This document shows positions 63,821 through 64,000 of a stretch of 64,000 nt of DNA, piece after piece. A model generated the notes under the pieces. It saw only the letters and a program-made list of their open reading frames with translations. It did not search any database and had not been told where the DNA came from. The number at the start of each line of letters is the position of its first letter. Positions within the stretch are counted from its first letter, which is position 1. The DNA is taken from positions 73,454,598-73,518,597 of the forward strand of contig CM014278.1 of assembly GCA_004135705.1 (NCBI GenBank). Reading direction: 5' to 3'. The translations under genes and the position numbers were made by a program. The stretch comes from Alloteropsis semialata. Taxonomy: Eukaryota > Streptophyta > Magnoliopsida > Poales > Poaceae.

Positions 63821-64000
63821 ATATCGTCGGACAACTGAAGATTTATTGTTGAAGTGTTGGATTCTGATCAAGCTAAGATTGCAATGGGTGAAGTTCATGA
63901 AGGGATTTGTGGTACACATCAATCGGCTCCTAAGATGAAGTGGCTTTTGAGGAGAGCTTGTTTTTATTGGCCTAATATGATAGCTGATTGTTTTCGGTAT
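63821..64000 (+). pseudogene. Element B integrase N-terminus, resumed
   Basis: Directly after the ATATC duplication, the B frame resumes: LYRRTTEDLLLKC, then, after a one-base loss near 63856, DQAKIAMGEVHEGICGTHQ and MKWLLRRACFYWPNMIADC. This is the HHCC zinc region of a Gypsy integrase, homologous to 54785-54945 of element C. It continues past the window end. Confidence 0.9.

Larger units (their letters stand above)
39441..64000 (+). mobile_element. Element B: Tat-clade Gypsy retrotransposon, interrupted
   Basis: 5' LTR, primer site, gag, protease, RT, RNase H and a second RNase H domain lie in 39441-46470; the integrase resumes at 63821 and runs out of the window. The 17.35-kb block 46471-63820 is a later insertion (D plus C) flanked by ATATC on both sides. 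The second RNase H before integrase places B in the Tat clade of plant Gypsy elements. Several frameshifts and stops show it is inactive. Confidence 0.9.

Overview
This is plant nuclear DNA, most likely from a panicoid grass. It has spliced genes with very GC-rich 5' ends, dense MITEs carrying the GGCCTTGTTTAGTT-type ends common in panicoid genomes, SIRE-type Copia elements, Tat-clade Gypsy elements and very long LTRs beginning TGTRACACCC. The species cannot be fixed from the sequence alone. About two thirds of the window is transposable element.

Layout. 1-2381: fragment of a NIPA-like C3HC zinc-finger gene next to (probably inside) a CACTA transposon whose end is at 2381. 2965-15454: complete 12.5-kb SIRE-like Copia element A (identical 5-bp target duplications, gag, pol, extra ORF3). 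17750-20238: probable solo LTR. 20784-22124 (-): truncated DUF4220 gene. 23543-25558: truncated LTR related to A. 25559-26876: a cluster of MITEs, one with a perfect 8-bp hAT duplication. 27344-29886 (-): intact three-exon plastid beta-amylase of BAM1 type. 30541-32126: more MITEs, one nested. 33110-34694 (-): intact two-exon ribosomal protein eL21 gene. 35005-36069: non-autonomous MULE. 36696-38279 (+): F-box/DUF295 gene with a 249-bp LTR-like insertion. 39441 to the window end: a three-level nest. Tat-type Gypsy B is split at 46470 by D, a TGTGACACCCC-type solo LTR (TSD ATATC), and D is split at 47347 by Tat-type Gypsy C (TSD GGGAG). B resumes at 63821. D also contains a single N at 61392 flanked by two near-identical 1.4-kb copies, probably an assembly artefact.

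Host genes are few: leaf starch breakdown (beta-amylase), ribosome (eL21), an F-box/DUF295 protein and a DUF4220 membrane protein. The first two look functional; the last two are damaged or truncated.

The strongest unexplained signal is a DNA motif with fixed spacing: ACCGGT-N3-ACCGGT, then about 7 bp, then the same pair again, with pair-to-pair distance 21-22 bp. It recurs in element A, the related solo LTR, element B and LTR D, which belong to at least three unrelated LTR-retrotransposon groups. It lies upstream of several LTR TATA boxes. Inside B's coding region it is read in two different reading frames, which argues for something acting on the DNA rather than the protein. Other items are an internal TATA promoter plus intron in front of ORF3 of element A, mitosis-specific (MSA) Myb sites in the SIRE-type LTRs, and a possible spliced acidic ORF with a GC-AG intron inside the long LTRs.
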